Origin: Streptococcus bovimastitidis
Lineage (GTDB): Bacteria; Bacillota; Bacilli; Lactobacillales; Streptococcaceae
Length of the DNA stretch: 64,000 bases
Direction of reading: 5' to 3'
NCBI RefSeq assembly: GCF_001885095.1
Contig: NZ_LZDD01000001.1
Location: 186,001-250,000 of the forward strand
Below are positions 18,721 to 27,728 of this stretch, in pieces. Both the position numbers and the translations under genes were made by a program. The notes under the pieces are model-generated. The model made no database searches, was not told where the DNA came from, and worked only from the letters and a program-made list of their open reading frames with translations. Positions within the stretch are counted from its first letter, which is position 1. The number at the start of each line of letters is the position of its first letter.

Positions 18721-18734
18721 TGATAACGATTACA
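18721..18734. promoter_or_regulatory. cre-like site before kdgA
   Basis: TGATAACGATTACA matches cre at 12 of 14 positions and covers the start of the transcript, a position suited to CcpA repression. Confidence 0.55.
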
Positions 18735-18749
18735 AATGAGGAGGTCACT

Positions 18750-19370
18750 ATGTTAGATGTCTTAAAAGAAAATTACTTCTTTGCAGTGGTACGTGGAGCG
18801 GATGAAGAGGATGCTAAAGAGATTTCACGCTATGCTATTGCTGGGGAGATTCGCAATATTGAAATCACTTTTTCCACACCAAATGCAGCCCAAGTTATGG
18901 CAGATTTGTCTGAGGAATTTGCAAATCGTAAGGATGTGGTCATTGGTGCGGGTACAGTTATGGATAGCAAGTTAGCACAAGAAGCCATCGATGCAGGTGC
19001 TGTCTTCCTAGTAAGTCCTCATTTTGATCCAGCAATTGCAAGTTTAGCTAAGGAAAATAAGGTCTATTATTTCCCAGGTTGTGCGACCGTTACAGAGGTT
19101 GTTACTGCTATGAAGGCATCTTGCCCAATCATTAAACTTTTCCCTGGTGGACAAGTTGGACCTGGTTTTATTAAAGATATTCACGGGCCAATCCCAGAAG
19201 TTGCTTTAATGCCTTCGGGAGGTGTTTCAATCGATAATGTTGCTGACTGGAAAAAAGCAGGTGCGGTAGCTGTTGGCGTTGGCTCAGCTTTAGCTCGAAA
19301 TGTTGCCAGTCAAGGATACGAAAGTGTTACAGAAGTAGCAAAGGCTTTTGTTTCAGCTTTAGACAAATAA
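18750..19370 (+). CDS. kdgA: KDPG aldolase (2-dehydro-3-deoxy-phosphogluconate aldolase)
   Basis: KdgA splits KDPG into pyruvate and glyceraldehyde-3-phosphate, the last step of the hexuronate pathway. The 206-residue protein is a class I aldolase with the Schiff-base lysine in PIIKLFPGG (about residue 129), a conserved GAGTVMD segment and MPSGGV. The start chosen is ATG 18750 with AATGAGGAGG 6 nt upstream; a longer frame from 18720 would begin within the cre-like region and lacks a ribosome binding site. First gene of the four-gene operon. Confidence 0.93.
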   Translation: MLDVLKENYFFAVVRGADEEDAKEISRYAIAGEIRNIEITFSTPNAAQVMADLSEEFANRKDVVIGAGTVMDSKLAQEAIDAGAVFLVSPHFDPAIASLAKENKVYYFPGCATVTEVVTAMKASCPIIKLFPGGQVGPGFIKDIHGPIPEVALMPSGGVSIDNVADWKKAGAVAVGVGSALARNVASQGYESVTEVAKAFVSALDK

Positions 19371-19382
19371 GAGGAGTAGCTT

Positions 19383-20780
19383 ATGGCTTTCAATGATGAC
19401 AATTTTATGTTACAAACGGATGCTGCTAAACGCATCTATCAAGACATTAAAGACCAACCTATTTTTGATTACCATTGCCATTTAGATCCTAAAGAAATCT
19501 TTGAAGACAAGGTTTACGAAAATATTGTTGATATCTGGCTTGGTGGTGACCACTACAAATGGCGTCTCATGCGTGCTAACGGTGTTTCAGAAGATGAGAT
19601 TACTGGTAGCGCTGATAAATTAAGCAAATTCAAAGCTTTTGCTAGAACCTTGCAACGAGCTTATGGTAACCCAGTATACCATTGGTCAGCAATGGAATTG
19701 AAGAATGTCTTTGGGATTGAAGAAGTCCTAACAGAAGCAAATGCTGAAGCAATTTACAATCGTCTCAATGCTTACATTCAAAAAGAAGAAATCTCACCAA
19801 GAAAACTAATTGCAGCAAGCAAAGTTACCTTTATTGGAACAACCGATAATCCATTAGATGATTTGGAATGGCATGCCAAACTAGCTGCTGATGAGAGTAT
19901 GTCAACAACTGTTGCACCGACTTTCAGACCGGACCAAGCTTTTATTGAACATGCTCAATTTGCTGATTTTGTGAAAGGTTTAAGTGAAAAAACCAATCAT
20001 CAGATTACAGATTTCCAATCTTTTGTGGCTGCTTTAGAAGAACGGATTGCCTACTTTGCTCAACATGGTTGTAAGGCAAGTGATATTTCCTTTACGGAAA
20101 TTGTTTTTGAAGAAGCGGATGACCAAGTCATAGATAACTTGTTAGCTAAAGCGCTTAAGGGTGAAAAATTGGCTTCCTTAGATATCAAACAATGGCAAAC
20201 AGCACTTTTTGCTCAATTATGCCGACTATATAAAAAATATGGTTTTATCACACAAGTTCACTTTGGAGCACTTCGGAATAATCATTCAGAACTTTACAAA
20301 AAATTAGGTGCTGATGTTGGTATCGATTCCATGGGTGACCAAACTGCTTTAACCCTTAATATGAACCGTCTCTTGGATAATCTTGTTCAAAAGGACAGTC
20401 TGCCAAAAATGATTTGGTATAACCTTAACCCATCCTATAACATTGCGGTGGCTAATACCCTTGCCAACTTCCAAGCTAATGAAGTTGGGGTTAAATCTTA
20501 TCTTCAATTTGGTGCAGGTTGGTGGTTTGCGGATACTAAGCTTGGTATGATTAGTCAAATGGATGCTTTAGCAGAACAAGGTATTTTAGCGAACTTCGTT
20601 GGCATGTTGACAGATTCACGTAGTTTCTTGTCTTACCAACGTCATGATTATTTCCGCAGAATACTTGCAAACTACTTAGGTCAGTGGATCAGCCAAGGCC
20701 AAGTTCCTGAAGATTATGATGCTCTGGGCAAGATGGCTCAGGACATTGCTTATAACAATGCGCAAGCCTATTTTAACTAA
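19383..20780 (+). CDS. uxaC: Glucuronate (uronate) isomerase
   Basis: UxaC interconverts D-glucuronate and D-fructuronate (and galacturonate and tagaturonate). The 465-residue protein has the amidohydrolase-like N-terminal metal motif [12 protein letters not shown] and the family length. The gene begins 12 nt after kdgA with GAGGAG before the ATG. It acts on the glucuronate released by UidA and supplies fructuronate to the reductase two genes downstream. Confidence 0.95.
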   Translation: MAFNDDNFMLQTDAAKRIYQDIKDQPIFDYHCHLDPKEIFEDKVYENIVDIWLGGDHYKWRLMRANGVSEDEITGSADKLSKFKAFARTLQRAYGNPVYHWSAMELKNVFGIEEVLTEANAEAIYNRLNAYIQKEEISPRKLIAASKVTFIGTTDNPLDDLEWHAKLAADESMSTTVAPTFRPDQAFIEHAQFADFVKGLSEKTNHQITDFQSFVAALEERIAYFAQHGCKASDISFTEIVFEEADDQVIDNLLAKALKGEKLASLDIKQWQTALFAQLCRLYKKYGFITQVHFGALRNNHSELYKKLGADVGIDSMGDQTALTLNMNRLLDNLVQKDSLPKMIWYNLNPSYNIAVANTLANFQANEVGVKSYLQFGAGWWFADTKLGMISQMDALAEQGILANFVGMLTDSRSFLSYQRHDYFRRILANYLGQWISQGQVPEDYDALGKMAQDIAYNNAQAYFN

Positions 20781-20810
20781 AAAAGAAAACAGAAAACTAG
20801 AGGTATTAAG

Positions 20811-21905
20811 ATGAAAATGTCATTTAGATGGTACGGGAAAAATGATCCTGTAACCCTTGAAGAAATTAAAGCAATTCCTGGTATGCAAGGGATTGTAACA
20901 GCAGTTTATGATGTTCCTGTTGGTCAGGCTTGGCCTTTGGAAAACATTTTAGAATTGAAAAAAATGGTAGAGGATGCTGGTTTAGAAATTACAGTTATTG
21001 AATCAATTCCAGTTCACGAAGATATCAAACAAGGTAAAGACACACGTGATCAGTTGATTGAGAACTACAAAACATCCATTGAAAACGTTGGTAAAGCTGG
21101 AATTCCAGTTGTTTGTTACAATTTCATGCCTGTTTTCGACTGGACTCGTTCAGACTTAAACCATCCACTACCAGATGGGTCAACTTCCCTAGCTTTCTTA
21201 AAATCTGACTTAGAAGGTGTTGATCCTGTAGCGGATGACTTAAACCTACCAGGTTGGGATTCATCTTATTCTAAAGAAGAAATGAAAGCCATTATTGAAA
21301 ACTACCGCAATAATATTTCTGAAGAAGATTTGTGGGCTAACTTAGACTACTTTATTAAAGCCATCATGCCTACAGCTGAGGCAGCTGGCGTTAAAATGGC
21401 GATTCACCCTGATGATCCTCCTTATGGTATCTTTGGTTTACCTAGAATTATTACTGGTCAAGAAGCAGTTGAACGTTTCTTGAATATCTATGATTCAGAA
21501 AATAACGGTATTACCATGTGTGTTGGTTCATACGCTTCAGATCCTAAAAATGATGTTCTTGCTATGACAGAGTATGCTTTGAAACGCAACCGTATCAACT
21601 TTATGCATACACGTAATGTAACTGCTGGTGATTGGGGCTTCCAAGAAACAGCACACTTGTCACAAGCTGGTGATATCGACATGAACGGTGTTATCAAACT
21701 TTTAGTAGACTATGATTGGAAAGGGTCTCTTCGTCCCGACCATGGTCGTCGCATTTGGGGTGACCAAACCAAAACACCTGGTTACGGACTTTACGATCGT
21801 GCCTTAGGTGCAACTTACTTTAATGGTTTATATGAAGCTAATATGCGTGCAGCAGGTAAAACACCTGACTTCGGTATAAAAGCAAAAACAGTTGGCAATA
21901 AATAA
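20811..21905 (+). CDS. uxuA: D-mannonate dehydratase
   Basis: UxuA removes water from D-mannonate to give 2-keto-3-deoxygluconate for KdgK. The 364-residue protein starts MKMSFRWYGKNDPVTL, typical of UxuA, and has the metal-binding segments MAIHPDDPP, CVGSYASDP, FMHTRNV and LRPDHGRRIWGD. The family needs Fe2+ or Mn2+. Lies 30 nt after uxaC and 25 nt before uxuB in one operon. Confidence 0.96.
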   Translation: MKMSFRWYGKNDPVTLEEIKAIPGMQGIVTAVYDVPVGQAWPLENILELKKMVEDAGLEITVIESIPVHEDIKQGKDTRDQLIENYKTSIENVGKAGIPVVCYNFMPVFDWTRSDLNHPLPDGSTSLAFLKSDLEGVDPVADDLNLPGWDSSYSKEEMKAIIENYRNNISEEDLWANLDYFIKAIMPTAEAAGVKMAIHPDDPPYGIFGLPRIITGQEAVERFLNIYDSENNGITMCVGSYASDPKNDVLAMTEYALKRNRINFMHTRNVTAGDWGFQETAHLSQAGDIDMNGVIKLLVDYDWKGSLRPDHGRRIWGDQTKTPGYGLYDRALGATYFNGLYEANMRAAGKTPDFGIKAKTVGNK

Positions 21906-21930
21906 TTAAGAGAAAAGAAAGAGGAATAAT

Positions 21931-22770
21931 ATGGCTAGAGTAATTGATTTTAAAGATAAAGTTGTTGTTGTAACTGGAGCTGGTGGTGTCCTTTGTGGCT
22001 TTATGGCTAAAGAATTCGCTAAAGCAGGTGCTAAAGTTGCCCTCTTAGACCTTAATCAAGAAGCAGCTCAAAAATTCGTTGATGAAATTGAAGCAGAAGG
22101 TGGCATTGCTAAAGCTTATAAAGCTAATGTTCTTTCAAAAGAAAACTTAGAAGAAGTTCGTCAGGCTGTTCTTAAAGATCTTGGCGTGACTGATATCTTA
22201 GTAAATGGTGCTGGCGGTAACTCACCAAAAGCAACAACTGACAATGAATTCCATACACTTGATTTACCAGCAGAAACAAAAACTTTCTTCGACTTAGATG
22301 AAGCAGGTATCAGTTTTGTCTTCAACCTAAACTACTTAGGTACCTTGTTACCAACGCAAGTTTTTGCACAAGATATGGTTGGTCGTCCAGGCGCAAACAT
22401 CATTAACATTTCATCAATGAATGCCTTCACACCACTAACAAAAATCCCTGCATATTCAGGTGCAAAAGCAGCAATCAGTAACTTTACCCAATGGTTAGCC
22501 GTTCACTTCTCTAAGGTTGGTATTCGTTGTAATGCCATCGCTCCGGGCTTCCTTGTAACTAACCAAAACCGTGGCCTTCTTTTCTCTGAAGATGGTCAAC
22601 CAACTGCTCGTGCTGAAAAAATCCTTAATAACACTCCAATGGGACGTTTTGGTGAAGCTGAAGAATTGATCGGCGGACTCTTCTTCCTAGCTGACGAACA
22701 ATCAGCAAGCTTCGTAAATGGTGTCGTATTACCAATCGATGGTGGATTTGCTGCCTACTCAGGTGTTTAA
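21931..22770 (+). CDS. uxuB: SDR-family D-fructuronate reductase (mannonate oxidoreductase)
   Basis: This enzyme reduces fructuronate to mannonate with NADH. The 279-residue protein is a short-chain dehydrogenase, as in Bacillus hexuronate operons, rather than the longer polyol-dehydrogenase UxuB of E. coli. It has the cofactor motif TGAGGVLCGFMA near residue 15, NGAGG, the Ser of ISSMNAF and Tyr175-x3-Lys179 in YSGAKAA. The specific substrate is inferred from its place between uxuA and the end of the operon. A terminator follows within 60 nt. Confidence 0.87.
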   Translation: MARVIDFKDKVVVVTGAGGVLCGFMAKEFAKAGAKVALLDLNQEAAQKFVDEIEAEGGIAKAYKANVLSKENLEEVRQAVLKDLGVTDILVNGAGGNSPKATTDNEFHTLDLPAETKTFFDLDEAGISFVFNLNYLGTLLPTQVFAQDMVGRPGANIINISSMNAFTPLTKIPAYSGAKAAISNFTQWLAVHFSKVGIRCNAIAPGFLVTNQNRGLLFSEDGQPTARAEKILNNTPMGRFGEAEELIGGLFFLADEQSASFVNGVVLPIDGGFAAYSGV

Positions 22771-22827
22771 TCTTTTCGTCACTTTGTGACATCGCAAAGC
22801 TAATAGTGTGTCTTCTCTAAAAATTAT

Positions 22828-22875
22828 AAAAGCTCTGACCTTTAGTTAATCTCCCTAAAGGCCCAGGGCTTTTTG
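22828..22875 (+). terminator. Terminator after uxuB
   Basis: Outer stem AAAGCTCTG with CAGGGCTTT and inner stem CCTTTAG with CTAAAGG, then a T tract. Confidence 0.85.
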
Positions 22876-23042
22876 ATTTAGATTGAAAAGTGATCAAGCT
22901 CTAAGCCCACAGCATTCATCTGAAAATACGCAAAAGCAGTCGTTTCATATTTCAAACAATTTTTCAAACAGATGATTTAGGTCTTTGGAAAAAACAGAAA
23001 GTGGTCATATGATTTTAACTTAAAAATAAGTTATTTTTTTAA
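22876..23042. other. Non-coding stretch upstream of promoter 3
   Basis: No gene is seen here. It holds one exact half-operator ATTCATCTGA (22914-22923) and a weaker CAGATGA half-site near 22972. These could be auxiliary sites for the GntR regulator, or chance matches in AT-rich DNA. Confidence 0.35.
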
Positions 23043-23088
23043 TTGACACCGTTTTCAAGTCGTGTTATAATAAATTCATCAGATGAAT
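23043..23088 (+). promoter_or_regulatory. Glucuronide regulon promoter 3 with operator and cre-like site
   Basis: TTGACA (23043-23048) and TATAAT (23066-23071) are 17 bp apart. The perfect palindrome ATTCATCAGATGAAT (23074-23088) covers the transcription start. A cre-like site TGACACCGTTTTCA (23044-23057, 12 of 14) lies over the -35 and spacer. Drives the HAD-GH3 pair. Confidence 0.85.
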
Positions 23089-23109
23089 TACAGGAAAATG
23101 GAGGTTCTT

Positions 23110-23913
23110 ATGACAGATGTAAAGCAAAGCTATGTCTTTTGTGTTGATTCCGATGGTTGTGCCATGGATACCATGACCTACAAACACCAATTGTTTTTTG
23201 GTCCCATCGCTGCTGACACCTTTGGTATTTCCCAAAAAGAAGACTTTTTGAAGGAATGGGATCGGGTTAATCTTTTTTCGAAAACCCGTGGTGTTAACCG
23301 TTTTGTTGGTTTGGTTATGGGCTTGGAATATGCTGGTTTGGAAAATATCTCAGCTCTTAAAGAGTGGGTTGAAACAACCAATTCCCTCTCAAATCAGTCA
23401 TTGGAAGAGGCTCTCGCCAAGAATCCAAGTGATGATTTGCAGAAGGCTTTGGACTGGTCAAATGAAGTCAACCGTCAGATTAAGGTCTATGAAGGTGATG
23501 CTTTAGCTTTTCCAGGTGCTCTTGAAACCCTGGCAAAATGTCATGAGCTAGGTAAGATTTATGTTGTAAGTTCTGCTAACAAGGAAGCGGTTGAAGAAGA
23601 GTGGCAAGAACAAGGCTTGATGACTCATGTTGACGACCTCTATTGTCAAGACCGAGGTAAGAAAGAAGATGTCATTGCTGGTCTGATTAAAGAAGGCTTT
23701 GACCCTGAAAAAATCATGATGGTTGGTGATTCACCTGGTGATTTAGCAGCTGCTGAGCAAAATGCTGTTAGCTTTTATCCAATCCTTGTTGGGAAAGAAG
23801 AATTCTCTTGGCTTAATTTAAAAGATAAAATCGCAAATGCTTTTGTTAATGGTAACTTAAGCCATCAGGATAAAGAAGCATTCAAAGATGCTTTTTGGAA
23901 AAACTTAGAGTAG
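23110..23913 (+). CDS. HAD-superfamily phosphatase
   Basis: The 267-residue protein has HAD motif I as VDSDGCAMDT, motif II in VVSSANK, and motif III/IV in MVGDSPGDLAAA. These place it among sugar-phosphate phosphatase-like HAD hydrolases with a helical cap (residues ~25-130). The physiological substrate is unknown. The start used is ATG 23110, preceded by GGAGG; a longer frame from 23083 begins inside the operator. It shares a promoter and operator with the GH3 gene and so belongs to the glucuronide regulon; removal of phosphate from a dead-end sugar phosphate is one possible role (inference). Confidence 0.8.
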   Translation: MTDVKQSYVFCVDSDGCAMDTMTYKHQLFFGPIAADTFGISQKEDFLKEWDRVNLFSKTRGVNRFVGLVMGLEYAGLENISALKEWVETTNSLSNQSLEEALAKNPSDDLQKALDWSNEVNRQIKVYEGDALAFPGALETLAKCHELGKIYVVSSANKEAVEEEWQEQGLMTHVDDLYCQDRGKKEDVIAGLIKEGFDPEKIMMVGDSPGDLAAAEQNAVSFYPILVGKEEFSWLNLKDKIANAFVNGNLSHQDKEAFKDAFWKNLE

Positions 23914-23938
23914 ACGTAAGGTCAGAAAGGAATTTATA

Positions 23939-25732
23939 ATGACACATTTAGTTGATTTAACCAAAAAACCCTTTAACTTAGATCAAGAAGCAATTGCTTG
24001 GGTTGAGAAAACCATAAGCGAGATGACACTTGATGAAAAAATTGGTCAATTATTCTTCAATATGGGAGCTAGCCGTTCAGAAGACTATTTGACTCAAGTT
24101 TTAAATGATTACCATATCGCAGCCGTTCGTTATAATAAAGGACCTGCTAGTGAGATTTACGATCAAAACTTTATTTTACAAACCAAATCAAAATGGCCAA
24201 TGTTAATTGCTGCTAATACCGAAGCTGGTGGTGATGGTGCCGTTACAGATGGTACTATGGTTGGTGATGAAATTAAGATTGCTGCAACAAATGATTCTCA
24301 ATTTGCTTATGAAATGGGTCGTATTGCTGGTATTGAAGCATCAGCTGTAGGTTGTAATGCTTCCTTTGCCCCAATCGTTGATATTACCCGCAACTGGCGT
24401 AATCCAATTATTGCTAACCGTACTTGGGGTTCAAATGTTGACCAAATTATTGACCTTTCTAAACAATATATGAAAGGGATTATGGAGCACAACATTATGC
24501 CATTTGCCAAACACTTCCCAGGCGATGGTATTGACGAGCGTGACCACCATTTATCCTATGCTTCAAACCCAATGGGCAAGGAAGAATGGATGTCTACTTT
24601 CGGTCGCATTTATGGTGAATTGATTGAAGCTGGGTTACCTGGAATTATGTCAGGGCATATTCACTTGCCAAATGTTGAAAAAGAAATGCATCCTGAACGT
24701 AACCTGGATGAGATGTTACCAGCATCTTTAAACAAAACATTGCTTGATGAATTACTTCGTGGTGAATTAGGTTACAATGGGGCAATTGTTACCGATGCTT
24801 CACACATGGTTGCCATGACGGCTTCAATGCCACGTCGTGAATTATTGCCAACAGCTATTGAAGCTGGTTGTGACCTCTTCTTGTTCTTTAATGACCCAGA
24901 AGAAGACTTGCAATGGATGAAGGAAGGCTATGAAAATGGTATTCTTTCAGATGAACGCTTGCATGATGCCCTTCGTCGTTCCCTTGGTCTCCGTGCTAAA
25001 TTAGGCCTTCATAAATTTGAAGGACGCCGTCAAGACTTATTCTTACCGAAAGAAGAAGCAATGGCTCTCATTAATACTGATGAAGCGAAAGCTATTTCTG
25101 ATCAAGTTGCGGATAAGGCTATTACCCTTGTTAAAGACAAACAAAAAGACATTTTCCCTGTGACTCCTGACCGTTACAAACGTATCTTGATTGTCAACGT
25201 TGAAGGTCATAAGGGTGGCTTCGGTGCTATGATTGCCGGAAATAAAAAACGAGCTTCTGATCATGTTAAAGAATTGCTTGAGGCACGTGGTCATCAGGTG
25301 ACTGTTTGGGAATCTACGGAAGAAAGAATCATGAAGTTACCTGAAAGTGAACGGGCAGCAGCTTTTGCTAATGTTTACGCTCAAAAACAACCAATTTCTA
25401 ACTTGACTGACAATTATGATTTAATCATTAACTTGGTTGATGTTAACTCTGGTGGAACGGTTCAACGAATTGTCTGGCCAGCTGCTAAAGGTACGCCAGA
25501 CCAACCTTTCTACGTTCATGAAATTCCATCTATCGTTGTTTCTGTTCAACATGCTTTCGCTCTTGCTGATATGCCTCAAACAGGGACATATATCAATGCT
25601 TACGATGGCAAACCAAATACTATGGAAGCCCTTGTTCGTAAATTAGCTGGTGAATCTGAATTTACAGGTGTCTCATCAGTTGATGCTTTCTGTGGCTTGA
25701 TTGATACACATATTTGGAGACAGCCTAAATAA
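23939..25732 (+). CDS. Glycoside hydrolase family 3, beta-N-acetylhexosaminidase-like (NagZ-related)
   Basis: The 597-residue protein has the GH3 TIM-barrel N-terminal domain and a C-terminal alpha/beta domain from about residue 390. The motif KHFPGDGIDERDHH matches the NagZ-type KHFPGHG loop carrying the His/Asp catalytic dyad, and the nucleophile Asp (about residue 286) is in IVTDASHM. There is no signal peptide, so the enzyme is cytoplasmic. Under the same palindrome operator as uidA, it may remove terminal GlcNAc or GalNAc from imported uronate-hexosamine oligosaccharides; the substrate is inference. It starts 25 nt after the HAD gene. Confidence 0.83.
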   Translation: MTHLVDLTKKPFNLDQEAIAWVEKTISEMTLDEKIGQLFFNMGASRSEDYLTQVLNDYHIAAVRYNKGPASEIYDQNFILQTKSKWPMLIAANTEAGGDGAVTDGTMVGDEIKIAATNDSQFAYEMGRIAGIEASAVGCNASFAPIVDITRNWRNPIIANRTWGSNVDQIIDLSKQYMKGIMEHNIMPFAKHFPGDGIDERDHHLSYASNPMGKEEWMSTFGRIYGELIEAGLPGIMSGHIHLPNVEKEMHPERNLDEMLPASLNKTLLDELLRGELGYNGAIVTDASHMVAMTASMPRRELLPTAIEAGCDLFLFFNDPEEDLQWMKEGYENGILSDERLHDALRRSLGLRAKLGLHKFEGRRQDLFLPKEEAMALINTDEAKAISDQVADKAITLVKDKQKDIFPVTPDRYKRILIVNVEGHKGGFGAMIAGNKKRASDHVKELLEARGHQVTVWESTEERIMKLPESERAAAFANVYAQKQPISNLTDNYDLIINLVDVNSGGTVQRIVWPAAKGTPDQPFYVHEIPSIVVSVQHAFALADMPQTGTYINAYDGKPNTMEALVRKLAGESEFTGVSSVDAFCGLIDTHIWRQPK

Positions 25733-25748
25733 GCCATTTTAATAGGGC

Positions 25749-25779
25749 TAAAGACTCTGATTTCAGAGTCTTTTTTTTT
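25749..25779 (+). terminator. Terminator closing the glucuronide regulon
   Basis: A perfect stem AAAGACTCTG with CAGAGTCTTT, 4-nt loop, followed by a T tract. Confidence 0.92.
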
Positions 25780-25836
25780 GTGATTGATACAGTTTCGACT
25801 TTTCATCAATCTGTTATAGTAAATTAGCTAAAAATC

Positions 25837-25845
25837 TGTTATAAT
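25837..25845 (+). promoter_or_regulatory. Extended -10 promoter for GNAT-spxR-map operon
   Basis: TGTTATAAT lies 31 bp before the acetyltransferase start. A weaker TGTTATAGT copy lies 25 bp upstream. Confidence 0.5.
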
Positions 25846-25876
25846 TATCTCAAACTAGGCAAGGAAAAAGGTGCTT

Positions 25877-26428
25877 ATGGATTTTTGGACGCAATTGGCG
25901 AAATTGTCTTTTCTAGAGAGTGATCGCTTGTATTTAAGGCCAGTGACTTATGCGGATGCGTCAGCCTTTTTTGAGATTGTATCGGATGCCCAAGAGCTTT
26001 CGTTTATTTTTCCAGCAGTGGCAACTAAGTTCGAGAGTGATTACCTTTTGACCCATGCTTTTTTGAAAAATCCGCTAGGATGCTGGGCCATTTGCCTAAA
26101 AAATCAGGATCAAATGATTGGCTTTATTAAATTCGAGAATGTGACTTTAAGCGATGGCAAATCGGAATTGGGCTACTTTTTGCGGTCAGATTATCGTGGC
26201 AAGGGCTATATGACAGAAGCAGTCAGATTGGTCGCTTCGCGGGCACTGTCACAGTTAGGTTTAGAGTCTCTTTATATTGTGACTCACAGGGAGAATTTGG
26301 CTAGTCAGGCTGTTGCAAAAGCTACTTCCTTTGTCTTTAAAAAGTCATTTAAGGGCAGTGACCGTTATACCCATAAAATGCGTGAATATTGTGAATACCA
26401 AATAACTAAAGGTGATTATCATGAGTAA
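25877..26428 (+). CDS. GNAT-family N-acetyltransferase, RimJ/RimL type
   Basis: The 183-residue protein has the GNAT acetyl-CoA fold with SDRLYLRPVTYADA at the N-terminus, ELGYFLRSDYRGKGYMTEAV (the acetyl-CoA pyrophosphate loop is R-G-K-G-Y) and a C-terminal HRENLASQ segment. These features match the RimJ/RimL/diamine subgroup; the acceptor is unknown. ATG 25877 is chosen because AAGG-type ribosome binding sites precede it; an upstream GTG at 25871 is possible. It overlaps the next gene by 8 nt (ATGAGTAA). Confidence 0.83.
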   Translation: MDFWTQLAKLSFLESDRLYLRPVTYADASAFFEIVSDAQELSFIFPAVATKFESDYLLTHAFLKNPLGCWAICLKNQDQMIGFIKFENVTLSDGKSELGYFLRSDYRGKGYMTEAVRLVASRALSQLGLESLYIVTHRENLASQAVAKATSFVFKKSFKGSDRYTHKMREYCEYQITKGDYHE

Positions 26429-27704
26429 ACATCAGGAAATTTTAGAGTATCTTGAGAAACTTGCTATTGGCAAGCGAGTGAGTGTCCGTAGTATTTCTAA
26501 CCACTTAAAGGTTAGCGATGGGACAGCTTATCGGGCCATTAAAGAGGCGGAAAATCGTGGTATTGTTGAAACTAAGCCACGGAGTGGGACAGTTCGGGTT
26601 GAACGGAAAAACCGGATGCGCATTGACAAATTAACCTATACTGAAATTGCTAGAATTTCTAATTCTGAGGTTTTGGCTGGTCATGTGGGTCTCAGTCATG
26701 AGTTTTCGAAATTCTCTATTGGTGCCATGACCGAAAAAAATATTGGTCGTTACTTGGTTAAAGGGGGCCTTCTCATTGTTGGGGACCGTGAAGAAATTCA
26801 ACTTCTAGCATTGAAAAATCATAACGCTATTTTGGTTACAGGTGGTTTCCCTATCTCAAATCGGGTTCTCTCAACTGCCAATCAGCTGGGTATTCCTGTC
26901 ATGGTGACCCGTTACGATACCTTTACGGTTGCAACCTTGATTAACCATGCCTTGCTTAATTTCCGAATTAAGACGGATTTGAAGACTGTTGAGAGTGCTT
27001 TAATTCCACTAGATGATTATGGCTACATTCATGAGCTTGACTCTATTGCCAATTTTAACCGCTTGGCTAAGGCAACCAGTAATGTGCGTTTTCCAGTTCT
27101 TAATAAAGAGAATAGAATTTCCGGCGTTGTCAGCATGCGCGATATTGTTGGCCGTGAACCAAGCACCATTATTCGTGAGATTATGTCGCAGGATCCTATT
27201 GTGGTCTATCCGAAAACGAGCCTAGCTAATGTCGGGCAAAAGATGATTTTCGAAGATCTCAACATGTTACCTGTGGTCGACGACGATAACCGAGTTATGG
27301 GTGTTATTACTAGACGTCATGCTATGGATAATTTAAAAAAGAGCCCATCCATCAATCACAATACTTATAGTGAACAAATTGTTTCGGAATTAGAAGAATA
27401 CAATCACTTTTTCCAATTAATTGTTGAACCAAATATGATTGATAGTACTGGTAACTTAGCTCAAGGGATAATTTCGGAAGTTCTGAAGGAAATCACTGTT
27501 AAAGTGCTGACTCGGAAATATCAAAAAAATATCATTATTGAGCAAATGATGATATACTTTTTACATGCTGCACAGATTGAAGATCAGTTAAAAATTTACC
27601 CGAAAATCATTACGGAAACCAGAAGAAGTGGTATAGTTGACTTTGAAATCTATATCAATAATCAAATTGTGGCAAAAGCAGTTATTACAAGTCGAATAAA
27701 TTAA
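26421..27704 (+). CDS. spxR: HTH-DRTGG-CBS-hotdog regulator, SpxR/YtoI-like
   Basis: The 427-residue protein has an N-terminal winged HTH (residues ~1-65), a DRTGG-like domain (~70-180), a CBS pair (~190-310) and a C-terminal hotdog-like domain (~315-427). This architecture is that of YtoI in Bacillus and SpxR of pneumococcus, where SpxR activates pyruvate oxidase spxB and binds CoA-type or adenylate ligands by domain logic. The start ATG 26421 has AAAGGTG 6 nt upstream and overlaps the end of the acetyltransferase gene. Adjacent map supports the streptococcal SpxR assignment. Confidence 0.78.
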   Translation: MSKHQEILEYLEKLAIGKRVSVRSISNHLKVSDGTAYRAIKEAENRGIVETKPRSGTVRVERKNRMRIDKLTYTEIARISNSEVLAGHVGLSHEFSKFSIGAMTEKNIGRYLVKGGLLIVGDREEIQLLALKNHNAILVTGGFPISNRVLSTANQLGIPVMVTRYDTFTVATLINHALLNFRIKTDLKTVESALIPLDDYGYIHELDSIANFNRLAKATSNVRFPVLNKENRISGVVSMRDIVGREPSTIIREIMSQDPIVVYPKTSLANVGQKMIFEDLNMLPVVDDDNRVMGVITRRHAMDNLKKSPSINHNTYSEQIVSELEEYNHFFQLIVEPNMIDSTGNLAQGIISEVLKEITVKVLTRKYQKNIIIEQMMIYFLHAAQIEDQLKIYPKIITETRRSGIVDFEIYINNQIVAKAVITSRIN

Positions 27705-27728
27705 GTTAGTTTGAGGAGATAAAAAAGA

